From: Actinoallomurus purpureus
GTDB lineage: Bacteria > Actinomycetota > Actinomycetes > Streptosporangiales > Streptosporangiaceae
Direction: 5' to 3'
NCBI RefSeq assembly: GCF_024055795.1
Contig: NZ_JAMXMY010000029.1
Location: forward strand, 1 to 64,000
Length of the DNA stretch: 64,000 bases
Both the position numbers and the translations under genes were made by a program. A model generated the notes under the pieces. The model saw only the letters and a program-made list of their open reading frames with translations, had not been told where the DNA came from and made no database searches. Shown piece by piece: positions 33,662-42,700 of this stretch (its first letter is position 1; each line of letters begins with the position of its first letter).

Positions 33662-34954
33662 TTAGCGGGCCGGAGCGGGAGGCGGCTCCGCGGCCGTGGG
33701 TTGACCGACGGTTGCCGCCGTGGGCGGTCCTGCGGAGGAATCGGTCGCGGGCGCGTCGAACAGGTGCCGTTTCGCTGTGTTGACGCCTGCGATCGCGCAG
33801 AGGAACAGCCCGAAGACCACGAACGCCACGGCCGCGCCGAGCCCGCCGAGCAGCGCTCCGGCGAGCATCGGGCCGACCGGCGCCAGGGACATGGCGGTGA
33901 AGCCGACGGTGTTCTGCACCCGGCCCTGCAGGTGGTCGGGGGTCATCCGCAGCAGCGTGCTCCCGAAGACGACGTTGAGCGCGGGGATGAGCAGACCGCT
34001 CACCGCGAGGAGCGCACCCAGCACGAGGGGCCGCGAGGTGGTCGCCATCAGCAGCGTGAGAACGGCGTCGACCCACCCGACCGCGAGAACGATCTGCCGG
34101 GTGCCGAGCCGCCCGATCGCCCGTGGCGCGAACAGCGAACCGACCAGGGAGCCGAGGCCGGACAGCGTGACGATCGTCCCGACGGACAGCCCGGACGACC
34201 CGCCCTCGTAGCTCGCCGCCACGGCGACGAGGACGATGCCACCGTAGGTGAAGTTGCTCGCCGTGGCGTTGAGCACGACGTTGCGCAGGTACGCCGAGCG
34301 CATGACGAACCCGAGCCCTTCGGCGGTGTCCTTCCAGAACCCGTTCTCTTTGTCGCCGTGCGACCGCCGCGCCGTCATGGACGTGCGGATCGCCAGCACG
34401 GCCGCCATCGAGAACAGGTACGACCCGGCGTCGGCGACGAACGGGACGACCGGGGACAGCTCGAACAGCAGCCCGCCGAGGGCGGGACCGGCCGTGTAGA
34501 CGGCGGCGTTGCGGGCCTGGATCAGCGCGACGGCGGAGGAGAACTGCTCCTCGGGCACGATGCGGCGTACGGCACCGCTCACCGCCCCGGCGAAGGTGCT
34601 CGTGCAGGCGCCGTCGAGCGCCGCGACCCCGAGGATGAGCGGCAGCACCGCGTGATGGACGGCCACGGAGTACGCCAGCGCCGCCATGCCGACCGCCCGC
34701 ACGACGTCACAGGTGAGCATTGTCCGGCGCCGGTCGTGCCGATCGGAGAACGTTCCGCCGGGGAGCAGGAAGGCGACCTCCGCCGCTCCTTTGACGAAGC
34801 CGACCAGACCCGCCTGGGCGGGGGAGTGCGTCAGGGAGAGCACGAGGAGGGGCAACGCGAGGTACGACGCCTGCGACCCCAGTTTGGACAGCGCCTGCGC
34901 GACCCAGAGGTTGCGGAACTCGTTGTTGGCGCGCAGCGGCTCGGAGGTTTTCAC
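33662..34954 (-). CDS. MFS exporter of the lanthipeptide cluster
   Basis: A 430-residue 12-helix MFS protein of the drug/macrolide-efflux type (FRNLWVAQALSKLGSQASYLA in helix 1, LLPGGTFSDRHDRRRTML as the A-motif after helix 2, and later FTYGGIVLVAVAASYEGG). It is the last gene of the leftward LanKC-precursor transcript, separated from the precursor gene by a hairpin, so it most likely exports the modified peptide or gives self-protection. An MFS in place of the usual ABC transporter is uncommon in such clusters. The C-terminal 30 residues are a Pro/Ala-rich tail. Confidence 0.87.
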   Translation of the reverse strand: MKTSEPLRANNEFRNLWVAQALSKLGSQASYLALPLLVLSLTHSPAQAGLVGFVKGAAEVAFLLPGGTFSDRHDRRRTMLTCDVVRAVGMAALAYSVAVHHAVLPLILGVAALDGACTSTFAGAVSGAVRRIVPEEQFSSAVALIQARNAAVYTAGPALGGLLFELSPVVPFVADAGSYLFSMAAVLAIRTSMTARRSHGDKENGFWKDTAEGLGFVMRSAYLRNVVLNATASNFTYGGIVLVAVAASYEGGSSGLSVGTIVTLSGLGSLVGSLFAPRAIGRLGTRQIVLAVGWVDAVLTLLMATTSRPLVLGALLAVSGLLIPALNVVFGSTLLRMTPDHLQGRVQNTVGFTAMSLAPVGPMLAGALLGGLGAAVAFVVFGLFLCAIAGVNTAKRHLFDAPATDSSAGPPTAATVGQPTAAEPPPAPAR

Positions 34955-35001
34955 GCCATTCTCCCGATCGATGAGCGGAGGGCCTGCGGTCGTCGTGGCG
35001 G

Positions 35002-35041
35002 GGCGGCGGTGCCGAGCGCTGATGACGCCGGCACCGCCGCC
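35002..35041 (-). terminator. Attenuator-like hairpin between precursor and exporter genes
   Basis: GGCGGCGGTGCCG and CGGCACCGCCGCC are perfect 13-bp complements around a 14-base loop, starting eight bases after the precursor stop codon. In many lanthipeptide operons such a partial terminator gives high precursor expression and low read-through to the downstream genes. Confidence 0.72.
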
Positions 35042-35048
35042 TGTGTGA

Positions 35049-35147
35049 TCAGTTGGTCTGAATGCAGCAGATGACGCTCTTGTTGCTCGAGAGCGGCGGC
35101 GCGGGGGCCTCCGTCTTCAGGTCCTGCAGGTCGAGGATCGCCTTCAT
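35049..35147 (-). CDS. lanA: Class III lanthipeptide precursor peptide
   Basis: A 32-codon gene too short for usual gene calling. The leader has ILDLQDL near the N terminus, the conserved helix of class III leaders that LanKC recognises. After TEAPAPPL the core begins, with SSNKSVICC and the ending IQTN. It holds the Ser-x-x-Ser-(x)2-Cys pattern needed for labionin or lanthionine formation, here with two adjacent Cys. GGAGGTGA precedes the ATG, and it starts five bases after the LanKC stop. The leader is unusually short. Cleavage site and mature ring are not determined. Confidence 0.88.
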   Translation of the reverse strand: MKAILDLQDLKTEAPAPPLSSNKSVICCIQTN

Positions 35148-35152
35148 GTCGT

Positions 35153-37714
35153 TCACCTCCGTCCGGTTCCGAGGGTCGGGATCACGGCGGTCGCCGGGTG
35201 CCCGGCGGTCAGGAACGGCAGTGGGCCGCCGGGCGTCCCTTCGACCGCCGCGTGCACGGCGAGCAGGATCCCTGCGGATCCCGTCGCCAGGTCTGTGGAG
35301 AGCCGGAGCATGCCTTCTCCCGGGAAGAAGACCGCGCCCCGGTGTTCGACGACGTGCCAGAACATGCGTCGCAGGTGCAGGTCGACCCCGGCGTCGTGGC
35401 CGTCGCCGAGGTGGCGCGCGCAGGTCATGAGCCCGGTACGCCCCGAGAACAGGCCGGGCAGCGCGACGAACTCGGCGCGGCAGGTGTCCCGGATCAGGTC
35501 ATGGGCCTGCGTGAACTCCGGGTCCGGGCGATGGCGGAGGTACTCGTGCAGCGCGATGCCGATCCCGCCGCTGCCGTCCCCGAGGTACGGCAGGATGCGC
35601 GACGGCTGATCCACGTACAGGCCGTCGAGGGCCTCCTTGCATCCCTCCAGGTCGCGTCGCAGCGCCTTGGCGGCGACGTCGAGATACCCGGGGTCTCCGG
35701 TGGTCTCGAAGAGGCGTACGAAGAACAGCGCCACGCCGCTGAACCCGTGCATCAGCCCGGGTTGCTCGGGCGGCGCGAGGTCCGATCCGTCCTCGGCGAC
35801 GGCGCGGGCGAGTCGCGCCGCGTACACGAGAGGCTCCTCCAACAGCACCCGGTCGCCGGTCAGGCCGGCGAAGTGCAGGATGTTGAGGCCCACTCCCGAC
35901 AGCCCGCCGAACAGGTCGACCGTCCGTACGGTGTCGAGCATGTCCTGGGCCCGCTCGAACACGGCCAGAGACTCGTCCCGCCGACCGAGCCGGTCCAGGG
36001 CGAAGGCGATGCCGTGCAGGCCGTTGTAGAAGCCCGCGTGGGGGCGAGGAGTGCCCCGGCAGGAGCGCACCACCCAGTCCACGTGCTCGGCGAACTCCGG
36101 GTAGTCGGCCCGCCCGATCGTCGCGAGTGCGTACAGCACTCCGGCGGCGCCGTACGCGAGGTTCGTGCCGCCGGAACGGAACTGTTCGATGTCACCCGGG
36201 AACAGCCGGTCTCTCCGCTCGGGCGTCGCACTGGACACGATCCCGGCCACCGCCGAGTCGAAAAGGGAGCCCCAGTCGGGGATGGTCGCGTGCCGCCTCC
36301 TGGGGACGTACGGCTCGTTCAGGTGGAGCCCGCGGCTGACGGTCGCGGCGAAGTCGGTGGGCACGGGGAACCGGTCGACTATGACGTCGAGCAGGTCCAG
36401 CGCCTTGCGGGGCTCCCACTGCGTCATCGCGGTGAGGGGCAGGAACGCCGCGAGCCGAAGGCACGCCAGCGCGTACTCGTCGATGTCGAAACCGGTGAGC
36501 GTGTCCGGCCCGGCGAAGCCCGTTGCGACCAAGCCTGGCCGGTGGTTCTCGGTGATGTGTGCGGACGATTCGAAGTCGACCAGCGCGATGCTGTCATCGG
36601 GGCGGACGATCACGTTCGACGAGTGCAGGTCGCCGTAGACGATCCCCTCGGCGTGCATGGCGCGTAGCGCCGATTCCACCTGGGTGATGATGTGCAGCAC
36701 CCATTCGGTGTATTCGGCGATCTCTCGTCGGCCGGGGCTGTGGTGGATCAGCGGATCCCGGAGCCCGCCGGCGCGGAAGAACGTTTCGCCCTCGATGTAC
36801 TCCAGGGCGAGGAAGTGGTGCTCCCAGTACCGCGCGGACTCTACGAGCGCCGGCACGAAAGGGTGGCCGGACAGGAGCCGGAGGGCGTGCTCCTCACGCG
36901 CCATGCGGGCGACCGCGTCGTCGCCGTTGCGGTCGAGGCCCGCGTGCGGCCTGGCCTCCTTGAGGACGACCCGCTCCCCAGAACGCGGGTCCACGGCCAG
37001 GTAGACGCCGCCGGCGTTGGAGAAGTGAAGGGCCTCCTCGACGCGGTACGGGAACTCCCCGTCCGACTCCGAACCCGCCGACTGCTGGGACGCGATGAAG
37101 TCCGGCACGGTAACCCAGGACGGCACGCGGAAGGACGGCTGCCGCTCGTCGGGGACCAGCCGCCCGGCCGGGTCCTCGATGGCCGGCAGCAGTTCCCCGT
37201 TGTCGGAGACGCAGTACCGCAGGGTGAACCCGCCGTACCGCACGTGGAGCGGGCCGTTCCGCCAACGCAGATCGCTGAGGATGTACGGTCCGGGGAATCC
37301 GGCGAGCTTCCCGTCGAGCTCCTCCAGCGTCGTGCGCAGCTCGTTCTCGTCGCGCGGATAAATGGTTATCAGTTTCCCGCTGGAGCCGCGATGCGCGTAC
37401 TTGAAATTCGACATGAGCGCCATCGGGCGGCTGCGCAGGAATTTGAAGGCGATTCCCCGGGACACGCAGTGATCCCAGACGATGTCGATCATCTCCACGG
37501 CATCGTCCAGGCGTGCGCCGGCGTGGATCTTCCATCCCTGGTCGGGTAGCCGAACGTCCAGTGGCCGGACGTAGACCCACTCCCGTAGCTGCTCCAGTTT
37601 CCAGCCGTCCGGCACCGGTCGGCTCGCGGCGGCGAACCGCATGTTCTCGTCCGGCATTCTCTCCAGGCTGTCGTAAAAATCGGGATCGGAGGCCGTGTAA
37701 AGGGTGTGCGACAT
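35153..37714 (-). CDS. lanKC: Class III lanthipeptide synthetase LanKC
   Basis: An 853-residue trifunctional synthetase. Residues 1-220 are the OspF-like lyase domain, with the hallmark KYAHRGSSGKLITIYPRDEN at 105-124. Residues 225-520 are the Ser/Thr kinase domain: Lys252 in VVLKEARP, catalytic YGDLHSSN (Asp362) and a metal-binding DFE at 380-382 where most kinases have DFG. From about 530 the LanC-like cyclase repeats follow (GLHGIAFALDRLG, GLMHGFSGVALFF, GDGSGGIGIALHEY), without the Cys-His zinc ligands, as usual for class III. It phosphorylates and eliminates Ser/Thr, then forms thioether rings in the precursor encoded just downstream. Confidence 0.95.
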   Translation of the reverse strand: MSHTLYTASDPDFYDSLERMPDENMRFAAASRPVPDGWKLEQLREWVYVRPLDVRLPDQGWKIHAGARLDDAVEMIDIVWDHCVSRGIAFKFLRSRPMALMSNFKYAHRGSSGKLITIYPRDENELRTTLEELDGKLAGFPGPYILSDLRWRNGPLHVRYGGFTLRYCVSDNGELLPAIEDPAGRLVPDERQPSFRVPSWVTVPDFIASQQSAGSESDGEFPYRVEEALHFSNAGGVYLAVDPRSGERVVLKEARPHAGLDRNGDDAVARMAREEHALRLLSGHPFVPALVESARYWEHHFLALEYIEGETFFRAGGLRDPLIHHSPGRREIAEYTEWVLHIITQVESALRAMHAEGIVYGDLHSSNVIVRPDDSIALVDFESSAHITENHRPGLVATGFAGPDTLTGFDIDEYALACLRLAAFLPLTAMTQWEPRKALDLLDVIVDRFPVPTDFAATVSRGLHLNEPYVPRRRHATIPDWGSLFDSAVAGIVSSATPERRDRLFPGDIEQFRSGGTNLAYGAAGVLYALATIGRADYPEFAEHVDWVVRSCRGTPRPHAGFYNGLHGIAFALDRLGRRDESLAVFERAQDMLDTVRTVDLFGGLSGVGLNILHFAGLTGDRVLLEEPLVYAARLARAVAEDGSDLAPPEQPGLMHGFSGVALFFVRLFETTGDPGYLDVAAKALRRDLEGCKEALDGLYVDQPSRILPYLGDGSGGIGIALHEYLRHRPDPEFTQAHDLIRDTCRAEFVALPGLFSGRTGLMTCARHLGDGHDAGVDLHLRRMFWHVVEHRGAVFFPGEGMLRLSTDLATGSAGILLAVHAAVEGTPGGPLPFLTAGHPATAVIPTLGTGRR

Positions 37715-37786
37715 GCTTCCCCCGGCGTGCTGGAATAGTTTCGGAAAATCGCTTCATCTGGAGACTAGAAGGAGCGCCGATCGCGG

Positions 37787-37806
37787 TACATCGGCCGAAT
37801 CATGTA
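37787..37806. promoter_or_regulatory. Possible regulator dyad upstream of lanKC
   Basis: TACAT and ATGTA arms, ten bases apart, lie 73 bp before the LanKC start, in the 118-bp gap after the LuxR gene. LuxR-type regulators bind short dyads of this sort. The spacing and sequence are only suggestive. Confidence 0.3.
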
Positions 37807-37832
37807 GTTCCGATTCCGGAGGATGGGTCGTT

Positions 37833-39611
37833 CTACCCACGCGGTGGGGCGGCGAGCCCGTGCTCGAAGGCGTAGGCCGCCGCGGCGGTACGCGAGGACA
37901 GGCCGAGCTTGGTGAAGATGTTCGACAGGTGCCGCGCCACCGTCTTCTCGCTCAGGCGCAGAGCGTTCGCGACCTTCCGGTTGCTGTCTCCGCCGGCGAC
38001 ATGGCGCAGCACTTCGGCCTCACGCTCGGTCAGCCCGTCGGGAAGCGACGTCCGCCCGTCGGCCGGACGTCCGTCACGGGGCGGCGCGGCGGCCCGGCGC
38101 GGGTCGCGGGGTGGCGCGCCCAGGTCCCGCAGCCGGTCGCAGGCGGCCTCCCACTCCAGGTGCGCGGCGTCCTCGTCGCCCAGAGCCCGGTACGCCTCGG
38201 CGAGCAGCAGACGTGTCCGCGCGACGGCGTACGGCGCGTCGAGCTCCTGCCAGATCCGGCGCGCGGTCCGCAGGACGGCCAGCGCGTCGTCGGCCTTCCC
38301 GTCGGCGAGCAGGACCGCGCCGAGCGCCTGTGCCGCCTCGGCCCGCAGACCGGAGCTGCCGTAGGTCGCGGCCGTGGCGTCGAGCTCCGCGGCCGAGGCC
38401 CGGGCCGTGGCCAGGTCGCCCGTGGCGAGCGCGATCTCCACCTGGGCGGGGTGCAGCCGCGCCCGTGCGAGGGTGTTCCCGGCCTCGGCGACGAGCGCCG
38501 CCCGGACGGACGCCGCGGCGGCGTCCGTCCGGCCCTGGTCGAGCCGGAGCAGCGCCAGCCCCGGCTGCGGATCGCGGCCGAGCTGATGGGCCCGCCGGAA
38601 GAAGTCCTCGGCGGCGGTCAGGTCGCCACGGAGCCGGCGGACCTCGCCGGCCTCGTACAGCGCCTCGGCGAGCACGCCGACGCGAACGTACGCCCGGTCC
38701 TCCGCGGCCCGCTCGGCCACGCGTCCGGCCGGTCCCCATGCTCCTCGCATCCGCAGGACCCGCGCCCGGTGGACCCGCCAGGCGCCGCGATAGGGCACGG
38801 TCGCGGGGACCACGTCGGACCACCGGGTCGCGGTCCGCGCCCACTCGGCGGCGCGCGTCAGGTCGCCCAGTTCGTGGCAGACGTCCATCAGGTTGCAGAA
38901 GAGAGCACCGGACCATATCGGGTGCAGCCCGTCGGAGAACGCCGTGAGCATCGCCTCGTCGAGCAGCGGGAGCCCGTCGCCCCCACGGCCCAGGCCGACC
39001 AGCGCCCGTCCCTCGCCGAGCAGGCCGGCGGCGAGCAGGCGCGCGTCGCCGTACCGGCGGCCGATGTTCTGCATCCTCCGGGCATGGTCGGCGGCCTCGT
39101 CGTGCCGCCCGCACGCCAGCGCGGACGCGATGTCGAAGTAGATCGGGTAACCCTGCTCGGCGCAGTCCGCCTCGTCGCGCAGCAGGCGGTGCGCCCGCCT
39201 CATCCAGCCCGAGCCGATCGTGCCGTCCCCCCACTCCAGGTGGTGCACGGCCAGGAGCATCGCCGTCATCGCGGCCGGGCGCGGTCGTCCCTCCCGCTGG
39301 TACAGCCGGTACGCGTCGGTGAAAGCGGCCAGTGACTCGTCGATCTCACCCACCCGCCATGCCGCCTCGGCGAGCGTATGCTGGTCGTCGGCCGACAGCG
39401 GCTCGCTCTCGCGGGCCTTGTCGAACCCGCTCCACGCGTCGAGCCAGGCGCGGCGCTCGAAGGCGGACCGGGCCGCCTCGAGCTCGCCGACCACCTCGCC
39501 CGATTCGAGATCCCCCCTGGTCCCGATCACGCCGTCCGATTCCGCCGCCGTACCGGCACATGCTCCTCGCGGGCGCGCGGCCCGGACCGGCGCGTTCGAC
39601 CCCGTTGTCAT
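37833..39611 (-). CDS. LuxR-type regulator with TPR-like array, lanthipeptide cluster
   Basis: A 592-residue protein. About 500 residues of helical hairpins resemble tetratricopeptide repeats (for example FDIASALACGRHDEAADHARRM and AEAQ/ALGAVLLADGKADDALAVL patterns). The C-terminal 65 residues are a LuxR HTH (LTEREAEVLRHVAGGDSNRK, then LSEKTVARHLSNIFTKLGL). There is no ATPase or receiver domain. ATG 39611 follows AAGGGGG; a longer open frame upstream is low-complexity. It is directly upstream of lanKC on the same strand and is the best candidate for its activator. Confidence 0.85.
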   Translation of the reverse strand: MTTGSNAPVRAARPRGACAGTAAESDGVIGTRGDLESGEVVGELEAARSAFERRAWLDAWSGFDKARESEPLSADDQHTLAEAAWRVGEIDESLAAFTDAYRLYQREGRPRPAAMTAMLLAVHHLEWGDGTIGSGWMRRAHRLLRDEADCAEQGYPIYFDIASALACGRHDEAADHARRMQNIGRRYGDARLLAAGLLGEGRALVGLGRGGDGLPLLDEAMLTAFSDGLHPIWSGALFCNLMDVCHELGDLTRAAEWARTATRWSDVVPATVPYRGAWRVHRARVLRMRGAWGPAGRVAERAAEDRAYVRVGVLAEALYEAGEVRRLRGDLTAAEDFFRRAHQLGRDPQPGLALLRLDQGRTDAAAASVRAALVAEAGNTLARARLHPAQVEIALATGDLATARASAAELDATAATYGSSGLRAEAAQALGAVLLADGKADDALAVLRTARRIWQELDAPYAVARTRLLLAEAYRALGDEDAAHLEWEAACDRLRDLGAPPRDPRRAAAPPRDGRPADGRTSLPDGLTEREAEVLRHVAGGDSNRKVANALRLSEKTVARHLSNIFTKLGLSSRTAAAAYAFEHGLAAPPRG

Positions 39612-39785
39612 GGAACCCCCTTGTTCCCCGGTGTTTGTCCCCTGACCCCTACGGCGTGACGTGGACGGGGAAGGGTGTGCCGCGCCATGGCACACCGGCA
39701 CGACGTCGGCGAGCTGGCCGTATCCGGCCACTTCTTCCGGCGGCTGCCCGGCGCGGCCCCGGACCCTGGATGACACGATGACGGC

Positions 39786-42700
39786 ATGGCGGGGGATGAT
39801 CATCACCTTGTCGGCCGGAGGAGAGAACTCCGTCTGCTCGATGACGCCCTGACCGCGGCCCGCGGCGGCGAAGGCCGACTGATGATCGTGGCCGGCGACC
39901 CGGGGGTCGGCAAGACCCGCCTGTGCCGGGAGATCGCCTCCCATGCGGAGGGCGCGGGCTTCGCGGTCGGCTGGGGAACCTGCTGGCCCGAGGGCGGCGC
40001 TCCGCCGCTGTGGCCATGGCAGGCCGTCCTGACCGGCCTGGGCCGGGAAACGGCGACGGACCTGCTCGGAGGTGACCGCGGCGGGCCGGTCGTCGACCCC
40101 GAGCGGTTCGCGCGGTTCGCGGCGGTCGGCGAGGAATTCGCGCGTGCCTGTGACGACTCACCGGTGCTGGTCGTCATCGACGACATCCATGTGGCGGCCC
40201 CGGGAGCGGTTCTGCTCGCCCGATTCCTCGCCCGTGACCTCGCCCGGCGGCCCCTGGCACTGGTCTTCACCCGCCGGCACGGCGAGGCCGGCCGCCCGCC
40301 GGCCGCCGGGCTGCTGGACGAACTCGAGGGGCAGGCCGGATCGCTGACGCTGCGCCCCCTCGACGTCGACGAGACCGCCCTCTTCCTCCGGTCGTACGGC
40401 TATCGCGACGTCGATCCGGATCTGCGGCGCACGCTGTGGCGGCTCACTGGCGGGAACCCGCTGTTCTTGCACCGGATGATCGCCCTGGGACCGGCCGATC
40501 CCGGAGGCGGGGGGCTGCCTCCGGAGGACGTACGGGCCGCGATCGTGCAGGCCGTGGACCGGCTGGGCGGAAGGGCGCGGCTGGTCCTCAGCCGTTCGTC
40601 CGTGCTCGGCTCTTCGGTTCTCGTCGCCCACGCGGCCGCCGTCGCCGATTGCACGACGGCCGAATTAGGCGAGGCGCTGGCCGACGCCGAGCGGGCAGGA
40701 CTGGTCGGACCGTCCGGACAGGGCGGCTTCACATTCACCCACGAGCTCGTCCGCGAGTCGCTGCAGGAGCTTTTGACGGTCGACGAGCGGTGCGCGGCGC
40801 ACGCCAGGGCGGCCGACGTCCTCGCCCCGCCGCTCACCGCCTCACCGCCCCCCGGCCGGCCGCCCGTGGTCCCGGCCTCCCGCCGGCTCACGCGTTACGC
40901 CTACCACGCCCTGCGGGCGGCGCCCCGCTCGCCGGAGGACGGACGTCGCGCGATCGCCGCCTGCCGAGCCGCCGCCAGGGCCATGGCCGGCGGCTTCGAC
41001 TACGAGCAGGCTGCCTCGACTCTGGAGGCGGCCGTGAACGTGCACGAAGAGGCGGGCCTGGCCGACCCGGTCGCGGCGTTGCTGGTCGAATGGGCACAGA
41101 CGGTGCTCATGTCTGGCCGGCTGGCCGACGCCCGCGTGCTGTTCGGCCGGGCGGTCGACGCCGCGACCACCGAGAGGGACCCGATCGAGCTCGCCCGCGC
41201 GGCGCTCGGCCTCGGTGGCGTGTGGGTGAACGAACACCGCTCCCGGTCCGACCGCGAACGCGTTCTCGGCCTGCAGCGCCGGGCGCTGGCGGCGCTGCCC
41301 CCCGACGAGCACCGGCTGCGCTGCCGCCTCGCCGTTCGGCTGGCGGCCGAGGACGTGTACCAGGGCGGGCCGGTCGAAGCCGTCCTCGACGCCCTCGCGG
41401 AGACGCGGCGGCTCGGTCACAGCGACGTGCTGGCCGAGGCGCTCTCCCTCACCCACCACGCGCTGCTCGCCCCCAGGTACACGCGGACCCGGCTGACGAT
41501 GGCCGAGGAACTGATCGCGGTCGCGTCACCGGCGGGCGAGGGGATGCTCGTGCTGATGGGCCTGTGCTGGCGGGCGGTCGACCTGTTCCACCTCGGCGAC
41601 CCCCGGGCGCCGCGGGCCCTCGCCGAGCTGCGCGACCGGGCGGACGCCCTGAACTGCCGCAGTGTCCTGTACATCGCCGAGGTGATGGAGACGACGCTCC
41701 TCATCCGCGCCGGTCGGCTGGACGACGCGGAGGCGAGGGCCACCGAGTGCTTCGAGCTCGGCAGTGAGGTCGGCGACGCCGACGCGTTCGCCTACCTGGG
41801 CGCGCAGCTGGTCACCATTCGCTGGCTCCAGGAGCGTGACGCGGAGATGCTCCCCCTGCTCGAGGAGATCGTCGCCTCACCGACGCTCATCCCGGCCGAG
41901 TTCGGGCTCCAGGCGACCACCGCGGTCCTGGCGGCCCGGGTGGGCGAGCACGACAAGGCCCGGCGCGTCCTCGACGAGCTCACCGCCTCCGGACCCGCCG
42001 CCCTGCCCGAGTCGAGCACCTGGCTGGGCGGGATGATGTCGATCATGGAGACGGCGTTCCTCCTCGGTGACGCCGCCGTCGCCCGGGAGTGCTATGACCT
42101 GCTCGCCCCGTACGCCGAGCTCACGATCACGCCGTCGCTGGCGGTGACCTGCCTCGGCTCGGTCGAACGCCCCCTCGGAATGGCCGCCCTCGCCTTCGGC
42201 CGCCCCGACCGTGCCGTCGAACACCTCGAGCGCGCCGTGACCGCCGATCGTCTCCTGAGGAACCGGCCGCTGACCGCGGTCACCCTGGGAGACCTCGCCG
42301 AGGCGCTGCTCCGGCGCCGCAGGCCGGGCGACCGCGAGCGAGCGACCGACCTCATCGAGCAGGCACGGCACGAGGCCGAGGCGATCGGGCTGAAGTCGCG
42401 CGCCGACGGCTTCGCCCGGCGCATCCGCCGGCTCGACGAAGGCCATGCCACGATCCGCCGCCAGGGGCGCGTGTGGGTCCTGTCGCTGGGGGACCACCAG
42501 GCGGTCGTCCCGCACCGTCTCGGCGTCGGGTACCTCGCGCGACTGCTGACCAGCCCGCACCGGCCGATCTCCGCCCTCGAGCTGGCCGCGCCCGACACCG
42601 GTGACACCGCCCTCGTCGAACCGACACGTCAGCCGATGGTCGACGAAAGGGCGCGAAGCGCCTACCGGAGGCGGACCGAAGAGCTGACCCGCCGGCTCGC

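Noticed and set aside
33701-35074. 457-residue plus-strand frame over the MFS gene and lanA
   Set aside because: Shadow frame; the opposite strand has a 12-helix MFS protein and the precursor gene with a strong ribosome site.
35049-35147. Precursor gene read as another RiPP class (lasso or class I lanthipeptide)
   Set aside because: The ILDLQ leader, SxxS-Cys core and adjacent LanKC fit class III; no LanB, LanM or lasso enzymes are present.
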